DNA of 64,000 nt from contig JAFIFX010000002.1 in NCBI GenBank assembly GCA_020831805.1, forward strand, positions 62,001 to 126,000, in the 5' to 3' direction. The notes below the pieces were generated by a model. That model was not told where the DNA came from and did not search any database. It worked only from the letters and a program-made list of their open reading frames with translations. This document shows positions 31,871 to 40,197 of this stretch, piece by piece. Numbering within the stretch: position 1 is the first letter of the stretch; each line of letters begins with the position of its first letter. Made by a program: the position numbers and the translations under genes. Origin of the DNA: Planctomycetota bacterium (lineage in GTDB: Bacteria > Planctomycetota > Phycisphaerae > Phycisphaerales > UBA1924).

Positions 31871-33133
31871 ATGCCCGATCACACCCCCGCAGCATCGTCC
31901 GAAACCGCTCCCGACACCGTGCTCCGTCTGGCCTGCGGGATGCCCGTCGCCTTCGAGCGGGTGGAGGGCGCACGGTCGGTTTCGGTGTCCTGGATGCTCC
32001 CGGCGGGCGCCGCGCACGACCCGGACAAACTTTGTGGAATTTCTTCAGTTTCGAGCGAGTTGCTCCTCCGTGGCGCCGGTTCGATGGACTCTCGGGCGAT
32101 GGCCGACGCCTTCGACCGCGCCGGCGCGATGCGTTCCGCCGAGCCGACGATCCGGCGCATGACCGTCGCCGGGACCACCACCGGCGACCGGCTGGACGAC
32201 CTGCTCGGGCTGCTGGCCGAGATGGTCCGGCGTCCACGATTCGACCCCGCTTCGGTCGATCCGGCCAAGGCGCTGGCGCTGCAGTCGCTGGCCTCGCTCA
32301 AGGACGATCCGCAGGAACGAGCCGTGCTCGCCGCACGCCTCCGCCACCTGCCCGAGCCGTACAACCGGTCAACCTACGGCGACGAATCCGGTATCCGGGC
32401 CATCACCCGCGACGCCGCCAAGGCGTGGTGGGATGCGCACGCTGTGCCCGGCGGGTCGGTGCTGGCCATCGCGGGCGATGTCGATCCGGACACGGCGGCG
32501 GCCCGACTGGACGCTTTGCTTGGTGATTGGTCGGGTGTCGTGCCCGATCCGGCCACCCGCGGCGCCCCGGCACGCGGCTACGCCCACGAGTCGGACGAAT
32601 CGAACCAGGTGCAGATCGTGGTGGTCCACGACGGCCCGGCTGCGGACCACGCCGACGCGGATCTCGAGCGGCTCGCGGTGTCGGTGCTCTCGGGGGGGAT
32701 GTCCGGGCGGCTGTTCACCAAGGTGCGCGAGGAGCGCGGGCTGTGCTACGCGGTGCACGCCTCGTACCGGGCGGACAAGGACCGGGGCGTGGTGTCCAGC
32801 TATGTCGGCACCACGCCCGAGCGGGCGAAGGAATCGCTGACGGTGCTGATGGCCGAGCTGGACCGGATCAACACCGGCGATGTCACCGAGGACGAGTTCC
32901 GGCGGGCGCAGATCGGCATCCGCTCGCGGCTGGTGTTCTCCGGCGAGTCGACCGGGGCGCGGGCTTCGTCGCTGGCGGGGGATCTGGCGTCGCTCGGACG
33001 CGTCCGCTCGCTGGATGAGCGGCTGGCGGCGTTCGAGGCGATCACCCTCGAAGCCCTGAACGCCTACCTGCGCCGGCGCGACCCCGGCGTCCCGACCATC
33101 CAGACCCTGGGCCCCACCCCGCTGCAGGACTGA
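31871..33133 (+). CDS. M16 peptidase family protein lacking the zinc site
   Basis: A 420-residue insulinase-family protein with both M16 lobes. The N-terminal lobe should hold HxxEH within GISHFLEHM; here the corresponding segment reads GISSVSSELL (residues 56-65), so all zinc ligands are gone. The C-terminal lobe keeps GGMSGRLFTKVREERGLCYAV, the R/Y substrate motif. This combination is known for non-catalytic subunits that pair with an active M16 partner; none is visible in the window. No signal peptide is present. The protein is predicted cytoplasmic and may act in a heterodimer. Confidence 0.8.
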   Translation: MPDHTPAASSETAPDTVLRLACGMPVAFERVEGARSVSVSWMLPAGAAHDPDKLCGISSVSSELLLRGAGSMDSRAMADAFDRAGAMRSAEPTIRRMTVAGTTTGDRLDDLLGLLAEMVRRPRFDPASVDPAKALALQSLASLKDDPQERAVLAARLRHLPEPYNRSTYGDESGIRAITRDAAKAWWDAHAVPGGSVLAIAGDVDPDTAAARLDALLGDWSGVVPDPATRGAPARGYAHESDESNQVQIVVVHDGPAADHADADLERLAVSVLSGGMSGRLFTKVREERGLCYAVHASYRADKDRGVVSSYVGTTPERAKESLTVLMAELDRINTGDVTEDEFRRAQIGIRSRLVFSGESTGARASSLAGDLASLGRVRSLDERLAAFEAITLEALNAYLRRRDPGVPTIQTLGPTPLQD

Positions 33134-33218
33134 CCGGGCTCGCCGGGGGCATCGTCAAGATCGGGTCAGGGCGGGTGATCCGGCCGCGGGACGGGGGGAC
33201 GGGCAGGAGCCCAGACCC

Positions 33219-33224
33219 TACACT
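33219..33224 (+). promoter_or_regulatory. TACACT -10 box of the ABC permease gene
   Basis: TACACT ends 8 nt before the ATG at 33233; a very short leader or none is predicted. Confidence 0.4.
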
Positions 33225-33232
33225 GAGGGCCC

Positions 33233-34969
33233 ATGTCCGCCCGCCTCGTGCGCATCCTGACCGAGCACGCACTCCTGCTCATGATGCTGGGCATCCTGGC
33301 GGCCTTTCTTTTATATCCGATCGCGCTGACCGTCCGGGGCGGGTTCGCCGCCGATCCAGCCACGGGGCGGGGTTTCACCCTGGACCACCTGATGCTGGTC
33401 TTCCAGGACCCGCGTCTGACCGGCGGCCTGATCAATGCGTTCAACATCGCGGTCGCGACGACGATCATCTGCATCCTGATCTCGCTGCCGCTGGCGGTGC
33501 TCAGCGCCAACTACCGCTTCCCGTTCAAGAAGACGCTCAACGCGGCGATCCTGGTGCCGCTGATCCTGCCTCCGTTCGTGGGGGCGCTGGGTCTGCGGGC
33601 GCTGATGGGCCGGTCCGGCTCGCTCAACGCGATGCTGGGGACCGACTTCGACCTGATGGGCGCCAACAAGTTCTGGGGCGTGGTCATCGTCCAGGCCCTG
33701 CACCTGTATCCGATCATCTATCTCAACGCCACGGCATCGCTGGCCAACCTGGACCCGGCCCTGAACGAGTGCGCCGAGAACCTCGGCGCCGGCCCGTGGC
33801 GTCGGTTCGCCAAGATCACGCTGCCGCTAATCCGCCCGGGCCTGTTCGCGGGCTCGACGATCGTGTTCATCTGGTCGTTCACCGAGCTGGGCACGCCGCT
33901 GATGTTCGACTACTACCAGGTCACCTCGGTGCAGATCTTCTCGGGGCTCAAGGAGGTCCAGAACAACGCCGAGCCGTACGCCCTGACGGTGGTCATGCTG
34001 ACCATTGCGGTGCTGTGCTACATCCTGGGCAAGGCGGTGTTCGGGCGTCGGGGCTACGCGATGTACTCCAAGGCCTCGCGGGCGGGGGACGAGGTTAAGC
34101 TCGGCCCGGTGGCGGGCTGGATGGCGGCGATCGGCTTCAGCGCGGTGACCTTCGCGGCGGTGCTGCCCCACATCGGCGTGATCCTGACCTCGCTGGCCCA
34201 GCCGGGCTCGTGGTACCAGACCGCCCTGCCCCAGCAGTTCACGCTGAGCCACTACGAGCAGGCCCTGACCACCGACGAATCCTTCGGGGCGATCCGCAAC
34301 TCGCTGATCCTCTCCCTGCTGGCGATGGTGCTCAACATGGTCATCGGGATCATGGTGGGCTACCTGATCGTGCGGACGCGGGTGATGGGCCGGTCCCTGC
34401 TGGACGCCCTGTGCATGCTGCCCCTGGCGGTGCCGGGGCTGGTGATGGCCTTCGGCTATGTGGCGATGACGCTGCGATGGCCGTTCGGCCCGGGCATGCT
34501 GCTCGACGGCACGCCCTTCGACCTGGATGTTTTCGGGGCCAACCCCAACCCGTTCCCGCTGCTGATCATCGCCTACGCCATCCGGCGGCTGCCCTACATC
34601 GTGCGGTCCACCGTGGCCGGGCTGGAGCAGACCTCGGGCGAGCTGGAGGAGGCCGCGGTGAACCTCGGTGCCAGCCGCATCACGGCGGTGCGCAAGGTCA
34701 TCATCCCGCTGATCATGGCCAACCTGATCGCGGGCGGGCTGCTGGTCTTCAGCTTCTCGATGCTGGAGGTCTCCGACTCGCTGATCCTGGCGCAGAAGTC
34801 CGAGCACTACCCCATCACCAAGATGATCTATGAGCTGACCAACCGTCTGGGCGACGGCATCTTCGTGGCCAGCGCCATGGGGGCGTGGGGCATGGCGCTG
34901 CTGGCGATCACGCTGATCGGCGCGTCGGCCATGATGGGCAAGAAGCTTGGGGCGATCTTCCGTGTCTAG
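33233..34969 (+). CDS. Two-domain ABC transporter permease (iron(III)/FbpB type)
   Basis: A 578-residue inner-membrane protein with twelve hydrophobic helices in two homologous halves (about 1-280 and 300-575). Each half carries the EAA loop that contacts the ATPase: NECAENLGAGPWRRFAKITLP in the first and ELEEAAVNLGASRITAVRKVIIP in the second. This tandem arrangement typifies FbpB/AfuB-like ferric-iron and related (2-aminoethylphosphonate, thiamine) importers. No matching ATPase or binding protein is next to it, so the substrate is open; the ATPase at 59.3 kb is of a different type. The stop overlaps the GNAT gene start by 8 nt. Confidence 0.82.
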   Translation: MSARLVRILTEHALLLMMLGILAAFLLYPIALTVRGGFAADPATGRGFTLDHLMLVFQDPRLTGGLINAFNIAVATTIICILISLPLAVLSANYRFPFKKTLNAAILVPLILPPFVGALGLRALMGRSGSLNAMLGTDFDLMGANKFWGVVIVQALHLYPIIYLNATASLANLDPALNECAENLGAGPWRRFAKITLPLIRPGLFAGSTIVFIWSFTELGTPLMFDYYQVTSVQIFSGLKEVQNNAEPYALTVVMLTIAVLCYILGKAVFGRRGYAMYSKASRAGDEVKLGPVAGWMAAIGFSAVTFAAVLPHIGVILTSLAQPGSWYQTALPQQFTLSHYEQALTTDESFGAIRNSLILSLLAMVLNMVIGIMVGYLIVRTRVMGRSLLDALCMLPLAVPGLVMAFGYVAMTLRWPFGPGMLLDGTPFDLDVFGANPNPFPLLIIAYAIRRLPYIVRSTVAGLEQTSGELEEAAVNLGASRITAVRKVIIPLIMANLIAGGLLVFSFSMLEVSDSLILAQKSEHYPITKMIYELTNRLGDGIFVASAMGAWGMALLAITLIGASAMMGKKLGAIFRV

Positions 34970-35546
34970 CACCGCGCCGGACAGCCCGGGCGTGCGCGTG
35001 CGTCCGGCCGAACCCCGGGACATGGGCCCCATCGCCGCCCTGCTCAACGACCAGATCCTCCACGGCCGGGCCCATTTCGGCGTGGCGACCGAGCCGCCGG
35101 AGGCGGTCGAGGCCCAGTGGCGGGGGCCGTCCGGGGGCGAGCGCTACCCGTGGATCGTGGCCGAGGACGACGCCGGGCGTTTCCTCGGCTTCGCGCGGGG
35201 GCACCCGTGGAAGGCCCGCGAGGCGTACGACTGGACGGTGGAGGCGGGGGTCTACATCGAGCCGCACGCCCGGGGCACGGGCGTGGGCAAGGCCCTGTAC
35301 CGGCGTCTGTTCGACACCCTGCGGGCCCAGGGCTTCGTGATCGTCCTCGCCGGCGTGACCGTGCCCAACCCGGCGTCAGAACGCCTGCACGAGTCGATGG
35401 GCATGAGCATCGCCGGCGCCATCGCCCCGGCGGGCTACAAGCTCGGGCGCTGGACGGCGGTGCGGTACTACCAGCTGATGCTGCGGGAGCTGGGCGAGGA
35501 CGAGGACCCGGGGCCGATCCGGCCCGTGTCCGCGGTGTGGGCCTGA
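34962..35546 (+). CDS. GNAT family N-acetyltransferase (phosphinothricin-acetyltransferase-like)
   Basis: A 194-residue cytosolic acetyltransferase. VRVRPAEPRDMGPIAALLND is a typical GNAT opening; VEAGVYIEPHARGTGVGKALYRRL contains the acetyl-CoA pyrophosphate loop (RGTGVGKAL); VTVPNPASERLHESMGMSIAG and the LGRWTAVRYYQLML end match the PAT/MnaT group, which acetylates amines such as methionine derivatives or phosphinothricin. The GTG at 34962 was chosen because the frame from 34947 would start with TTG in the middle of the permease tail. Overlap by 8 nt with the permease indicates coupling; a functional link is not obvious. Confidence 0.75.
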   Translation: MSSTAPDSPGVRVRPAEPRDMGPIAALLNDQILHGRAHFGVATEPPEAVEAQWRGPSGGERYPWIVAEDDAGRFLGFARGHPWKAREAYDWTVEAGVYIEPHARGTGVGKALYRRLFDTLRAQGFVIVLAGVTVPNPASERLHESMGMSIAGAIAPAGYKLGRWTAVRYYQLMLRELGEDEDPGPIRPVSAVWA

Positions 35547-35555
35547 AGCGGCCCG

Positions 35556-35561
35556 TACCAT
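35556..35561 (+). promoter_or_regulatory. TACCAT -10 box of pdxA
   Basis: TACCAT ends 6 nt before the ATG at 35568, in a 21-nt gap after the GNAT gene; it predicts a separate leaderless transcript. Confidence 0.45.
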
Positions 35562-35567
35562 GTCCGG

Positions 35568-36620
35568 ATGAGCCGCGGCCGCCCCACCATCTCGATCTCG
35601 CTCGGCGACCCCGGGGGCATCGGCCCCGAGGTGCTGGTCCGCGCCCTGCGTGACCGGGCCGTGCGGGCCTCGGCCCGATACGCCGTCCACGGCTCGTCGG
35701 CCGCGATGCACCGGGCGGCCGAGGCCACCCGGACCGAGCCGTTCTGGTGGCGGGTCGACGCCCGCTCGGCCCTTGGCGACACCGTCGGCTCGCACGATGT
35801 CGTGCTGTTCGACACGGACCCCGAGCTGGCCGAGCAGGGCGCAGAGCCCGTGTTCCACGCCGCTCCGACCAAGCTCGGCGGGGCGCTCAGCTTCCGCTGG
35901 GTCGAGTCGGCCATCGCCGACGCCCAGCGGCCCGAGTCCGACCCGCGCCACGCCCGGGCCGTGGTCACCGGCCCGATCAGCAAGGAGGCCTGGTCGCTGG
36001 CGGGCAAGGGGCGCTGGCCCGGCCACACCGAGCTGTTCGCCGACCGGTTCAAGAGCAAGCGGTTTGCGATGATGTTCGTGGGGGCCAGGCTGCGGGTGGT
36101 GCTGGCGACGGCGCATGTGCCGCTGATGGATGTCCGCAACCACCTGACGATCGGCGCGGTCCACACGGCCATCGACCTGGGGGCGGAGGCCTGCCGCCGG
36201 CTGGGCATCAAGCGCCCGCGCGTCGGCGTGGCCGGGCTGAACCCCCACGCGGGCGAGAAGGGCCTGCTCGGCGACGAGGAGGAGCGTTTGATCACGCCCG
36301 CCATCGAGCTGGCCGTGCGCCAGGGCGTCGACGCCCACGGTCCCTACCCCGGCGACACGATCTTCAACACCGCCCTGCAGGGCCGCTTCGATCTGGTGGT
36401 GGCGATGTACCACGACCAGGGCCTCATCCCGGTCAAGCTGCTCGAGCGCGACCTGGCCGTCAACACGACCCTGGGCCTGCCCGTGGTCCGCACCAGCCCG
36501 GACCACGGCACGGCCTTCGACATCGCGGGGACGGGCAAGGCGGATCCAGGCTCGATGACCAGCGCCATCCGCCTGGCGGCGAAGCTGTCGGTGCCGGCGG
36601 GGGTTTCCGAACGGGTGTGA
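35568..36620 (+). CDS. pdxA: 4-hydroxythreonine-4-phosphate dehydrogenase
   Basis: A 350-residue NAD-dependent enzyme of pyridoxal-phosphate synthesis (DXP-dependent route). Signatures: ISLGDPGGIGPEV at the N-terminus, VVTGPISKEAW, GHTELFAD (metal-binding His), LNPHAGEKGLLG (second metal His), AMYHDQGLIPVKLL (third His) and VRTSPDHGTAFDIAGTGKADPGSM. Length fits the family (about 330). No other pdx gene is adjacent; the DXP-pathway partner pdxJ should be elsewhere. Confidence 0.95.
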   Translation: MSRGRPTISISLGDPGGIGPEVLVRALRDRAVRASARYAVHGSSAAMHRAAEATRTEPFWWRVDARSALGDTVGSHDVVLFDTDPELAEQGAEPVFHAAPTKLGGALSFRWVESAIADAQRPESDPRHARAVVTGPISKEAWSLAGKGRWPGHTELFADRFKSKRFAMMFVGARLRVVLATAHVPLMDVRNHLTIGAVHTAIDLGAEACRRLGIKRPRVGVAGLNPHAGEKGLLGDEEERLITPAIELAVRQGVDAHGPYPGDTIFNTALQGRFDLVVAMYHDQGLIPVKLLERDLAVNTTLGLPVVRTSPDHGTAFDIAGTGKADPGSMTSAIRLAAKLSVPAGVSERV

Positions 36621-36648
36621 TCGGAACCCGTACAGAGGGCTCTTCCGG

Positions 36649-38205
36649 ATGAAACGAATCATTGTGATCGTGCTGTTCGTCCTGCTCCTCTTCCCCATCG
36701 CCGGGACAATGGTCAGGTCGTGGTATCAGGGCTTCCATCCCGTCAAGTTCGTGCTTGATCGACTGACAGGCTTCCAGGCGGGCCACCCGCGGCACGATTT
36801 CCCGCCCGAGCAGGCGGTGCGGTGGGATCCGATCGGCGATCACAACGCGACGGTGGCGGCCATGGCTCGGGAGGATCGGGCGTACCCGCTTATCGCCGAG
36901 GCCACGGCCCGGCTTCGTGCCATGCCGGACGAAATCTGGGGAAAAGAGCCAGGCAGGATGGTGCCGGACTTCATCCGGGCGAATCCCGGAGACGCCGAAT
37001 GGCCCCGTCTCTTGGCTTGGACGGAAACCGAGCCGGTCCGCGGTGCGATGGCTCTCGTGCGTGAGGCCGCGCGCAAGCCTGTTATGGGCGCGCCGTTCCT
37101 TGTGCGGGACGATCCGGAGTGGGTCGCCATTCTGGCCGCCTACGGGGTCGAGACGCCGGCCGATCCGACCCCGCCGCCAGCGGAACCGCTGATGTTGGGC
37201 GCCCTGCTGCCACACCTTGGCTCCATTCGAGGCCTCGCGGTGATGTGCGATGCTCACGCCCGGCTCGCCGTGGATCGAGGGGATGCCGAGGCGCTCATGG
37301 ACGCCATCGAAGACATCTTCGGCCTGGCATCTCACGCGTCCGAGCCGAAAGTTCTGATAGCGCAGATTGTTCGGGTTGCGCTCCTCATCATGGCAGCAGA
37401 TCGCATCGCAGACACGCTCGTCCACCACCCCGATCTCATCGACGACGCGGCCGCCGCCCGGTTTGACGCCTTGCTGATGGATGCACTCGCCGATGGCTGG
37501 ACGGACCCGGAGCCCGCGACCGAACTCGTCATCTTCGAGGATGTCATCCGGCGGATGGTCGACAACCGCGGCGTGTTCGATCCGCGACTTGTGCTGCTCG
37601 TCATGCCGGCGGTCGAGGAGCCGTCGGACCACTCGGCTCCATCCGCCAGCACGGCCCCGCTCGCAGCCTTCTCCCCCGATCTGCTCGCATCATACAGCGA
37701 GGCGGAGCGGTACGCGGTGGCCGCCGACCAAGCGATCACGGTCCCGTTCGGACCGTACTCGATTTCCGAGCAGGAAATGAATGCCTGGTCCGAGGGCCGC
37801 GACTCGGTCCCGGGTCGGATCGGTCGGAAGCTTCTCGGCATACTCGCCCCGAAGTGGTCGAAAGTCGCGGTAACCTTCCGCACCACCCACCAGCAACTCA
37901 TCGGCGTGCGCATGGTCCTGGCCGCACACCGCCACCACCTCCGCCACGGCGAGCCGCCGGCGTCGTTGGACGCGATCGACACGGACCTCCTCACCTTCGA
38001 GCCCGTCGACGGCTTCACCGGCGGGCGGCTGGTGTACCGCTGGATGGGTGAGGGTCACCTGGTCTACGCCCTCGGCGCGGACGGTGACGATGACGGCGGG
38101 CGGCATGTCGTCGGGCCGGACGGCGAGCCGGTCGGGCTGATCTCGGACGAGTACCTGCGCGGCAGGTGGGACGGGGACTGGGTGGTGTTCCCGCCGCGGG
38201 AGTGA
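36649..38205 (+). CDS. Hypothetical membrane-anchored protein
   Basis: A 518-residue protein that I do not recognise. An N-terminal helix (residues about 3-20, IIVIVLFVLLLFPIAGTMV) acts as anchor or uncleaved signal; the remainder is helical and Asp/Glu-rich, with LAAHRHHLRHGEPPASLDAI, DGFTGGRLVYRW and GDDDGGRHVVGPDG near the C-terminus. The HGEPPASLD...G.LVYR pattern recurs in exported planctomycete proteins of unknown role. Codons are less GC-biased than in pdxA. No strong ribosome site precedes the ATG. Confidence 0.6.
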   Translation: MKRIIVIVLFVLLLFPIAGTMVRSWYQGFHPVKFVLDRLTGFQAGHPRHDFPPEQAVRWDPIGDHNATVAAMAREDRAYPLIAEATARLRAMPDEIWGKEPGRMVPDFIRANPGDAEWPRLLAWTETEPVRGAMALVREAARKPVMGAPFLVRDDPEWVAILAAYGVETPADPTPPPAEPLMLGALLPHLGSIRGLAVMCDAHARLAVDRGDAEALMDAIEDIFGLASHASEPKVLIAQIVRVALLIMAADRIADTLVHHPDLIDDAAAARFDALLMDALADGWTDPEPATELVIFEDVIRRMVDNRGVFDPRLVLLVMPAVEEPSDHSAPSASTAPLAAFSPDLLASYSEAERYAVAADQAITVPFGPYSISEQEMNAWSEGRDSVPGRIGRKLLGILAPKWSKVAVTFRTTHQQLIGVRMVLAAHRHHLRHGEPPASLDAIDTDLLTFEPVDGFTGGRLVYRWMGEGHLVYALGADGDDDGGRHVVGPDGEPVGLISDEYLRGRWDGDWVVFPPRE

Positions 38206-38216
38206 GCTTGGTGGTT

Positions 38217-38264
38217 GGGGGGTCGGGGGGTGGGGGGTGCGAGGTTGGTGGGGGATTGCTGGGG
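38217..38264 (+). repeat. G-run tract with quadruplex potential
   Basis: Runs of six Gs at 38217-38222, 38225-38230 and 38232-38237 are followed by five Gs at 38250-38254 and four at 38261-38264. With short loops this fits the G-quadruplex pattern on the plus strand. It lies 12 nt after a stop codon and 110 nt before the MATE gene. Confidence 0.5.
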
Positions 38265-38373
38265 TTGCCGGGCCGCTCCTTTCCAGTCGCGGCTGGTATG
38301 AAAGCACGCGCGACCGGTTGTTTTCGCCCGCCTAGACTCGGCCGGCCGTCCGACCCGCGGCCCGGCAGGAACC

Positions 38374-40095
38374 ATGTCAGACCACGAATCCGCCAGCCCG
38401 CCCGAACGGCCGGGCCACGCCCACGCGCCGGCTCCTCCGGAGTCGCAGCCGCCCGGCGAGGCCGTCCCCGTGCCGATCGACCGTGAGAACCCGCTCCGCG
38501 AGCTGGTCAAGATCGCCGCGCCCTCCGTGGCGACCATGTCCAGCTACACGGTCATGCAGTTTGTCGACAAGCTGATGGTCTCGCGGATCGGGCCCGAGCC
38601 GGTGTATGTGGCGGCCCAGAGCAACGGGGGCATCCTCGCGTGGACGATGATGACCTTCTGCGTCGGCGTGGCGGGGGTGGTCAGCTCGTTCGTGTCGCAG
38701 AACCTCGGCGCGGGCCGGCCCGAGCGTGGCTCGGCCTACGCGTGGACCTCAATGTGGATCGGGCTGGGCTACTGGATGGCCGTCATGATGCCCGCGGTCT
38801 TCCTGGTCCCCCGCCTGTTCGCCTGGATGCACGCCGATGCGCCCGACCTGATCGCGTACGAGACCCAGTACGCCCAGATCGTCATCGCCGGCGGCGTGTT
38901 CACCCTCATGGCCAAGGGCATGCACAACTACTTCTTCGGGCTCCACCGCCCGGGGATCGTCATGCTCGCGGTGGTGGGGGCCAACCTGCTGAACATCTTC
39001 ATCACCATGGTGCTCGTGTTCGGGCACGAGGGTTTCCCGATCGCGGGCGAGACCGAGCGCCTCGACCCGGGCCTGCTGTGGCTGGCCGGGGGCGTGACGC
39101 AGGCCGCCGCGTGGACCGCGGGCGTGCTGGGCATCGAGCCGATGGGCATCCGGGGCGCGGCCCTGGGCACGGTCTTCGCCAACCTCATGGAGTGGCTGAT
39201 CCCCATGGCGGTCTTCCTGGGGCCGGGGATGGCGCGCAAGTACGCCACCCGGATCCCGTGGCGTCCCAGCCGCCTGTGCCTCAAGGACCTCTTCCGCGTC
39301 GGCTGGCCGGCGGGGCTGATGTTCGTCAACGAGCTGATCTGCTGGTTCATGCTCATGGTCTGGCTGGTGCCCGCCGGCGGGCGGGCCCGGGCCGCGGCCA
39401 TGGGGCTGGACGAGGAAACCGTCCGCCAGGCCGGGGTGGTGGCCAACACCGCGGGGTGGATCACCCTGCAGTGGATGCACCTGGCCTTCATGCCCACCGT
39501 GGGCATCTCGATCGCGACCCAGGCGATGGTGGGCAAGGCCATCGGCGCGGGCCGCCAGGACATCGCCGCCGCGAGGACCTGGCTGTGCGCCAAGATCGCG
39601 GTCGGCTACATGGGCCTGTGCGCCCTGGCCTTCGTGCTGTTCCGCAGCGAGCTGACGGCGGTGTTCATCAACGAGGGGACCGACCCGGCGGTGGCCGAGG
39701 AGATGGTCCGCCTGGGCGGGTGGCTGCTGATCGGGGCGGCGGTGTTCCAGGTCTTCGACGCGCTGGCGATCATCACCTCGGCGGCTCTGCGCGGCGCGGG
39801 CGACACGGTCTGGCCGGGCATCGTGACGGTGGTGCTCAGCTGGACGCTGATCGTGGGCGTGGGCTACGGGCTGATCGTGGTCGCGCCGGGCCTGGGCGCG
39901 ATCGGGCCGTGGATCGGGGCGTCGCTGTACATCTCGGTGCTCGGTGTGGTGCTGGTCTGGCGGTTCGTGGGCGGGCGTTGGAAGACCCTGTCTCTGGTCC
40001 GCAAGGACCCCGAAACGGACCCCGAGCCCGTGCCCGAGGCCGAGATCCTGGCCAACCCCGGGCCCGGCCCGGACCCGACCAGCGGCATGGCGTAA
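38374..40095 (+). CDS. MATE family multidrug/cation efflux transporter
   Basis: A 573-residue inner-membrane antiporter with twelve helices. A soluble Pro/Ala-rich N-tail (about 40 residues) precedes LVKIAAPSVATMSSYTVMQFVDKLMVSRIG, the first MatE repeat; the second half repeats the pattern in LFRVGWPAGLMFVNELICWF. GISIATQAMVGKAIGAGRQD and SAALRGAGDTVWPGIV are typical MatE loops. MATE proteins export drugs or metabolites in exchange for Na+ or H+; the substrate cannot be read from sequence. An AGGA stretch lies before the ATG at 38374. Confidence 0.85.
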   Translation: MSDHESASPPERPGHAHAPAPPESQPPGEAVPVPIDRENPLRELVKIAAPSVATMSSYTVMQFVDKLMVSRIGPEPVYVAAQSNGGILAWTMMTFCVGVAGVVSSFVSQNLGAGRPERGSAYAWTSMWIGLGYWMAVMMPAVFLVPRLFAWMHADAPDLIAYETQYAQIVIAGGVFTLMAKGMHNYFFGLHRPGIVMLAVVGANLLNIFITMVLVFGHEGFPIAGETERLDPGLLWLAGGVTQAAAWTAGVLGIEPMGIRGAALGTVFANLMEWLIPMAVFLGPGMARKYATRIPWRPSRLCLKDLFRVGWPAGLMFVNELICWFMLMVWLVPAGGRARAAAMGLDEETVRQAGVVANTAGWITLQWMHLAFMPTVGISIATQAMVGKAIGAGRQDIAAARTWLCAKIAVGYMGLCALAFVLFRSELTAVFINEGTDPAVAEEMVRLGGWLLIGAAVFQVFDALAIITSAALRGAGDTVWPGIVTVVLSWTLIVGVGYGLIVVAPGLGAIGPWIGASLYISVLGVVLVWRFVGGRWKTLSLVRKDPETDPEPVPEAEILANPGPGPDPTSGMA

Positions 40096-40197
40096 CCCTT
40101 TGTCAGGCAACCGTCTGGGGCGGCTCGGACGACTTCGGCCGGTGATCGGCCTATCCTTCCTTTCGCCCCCGGGCCGGGGGCTGACCGGGAGATTTGC

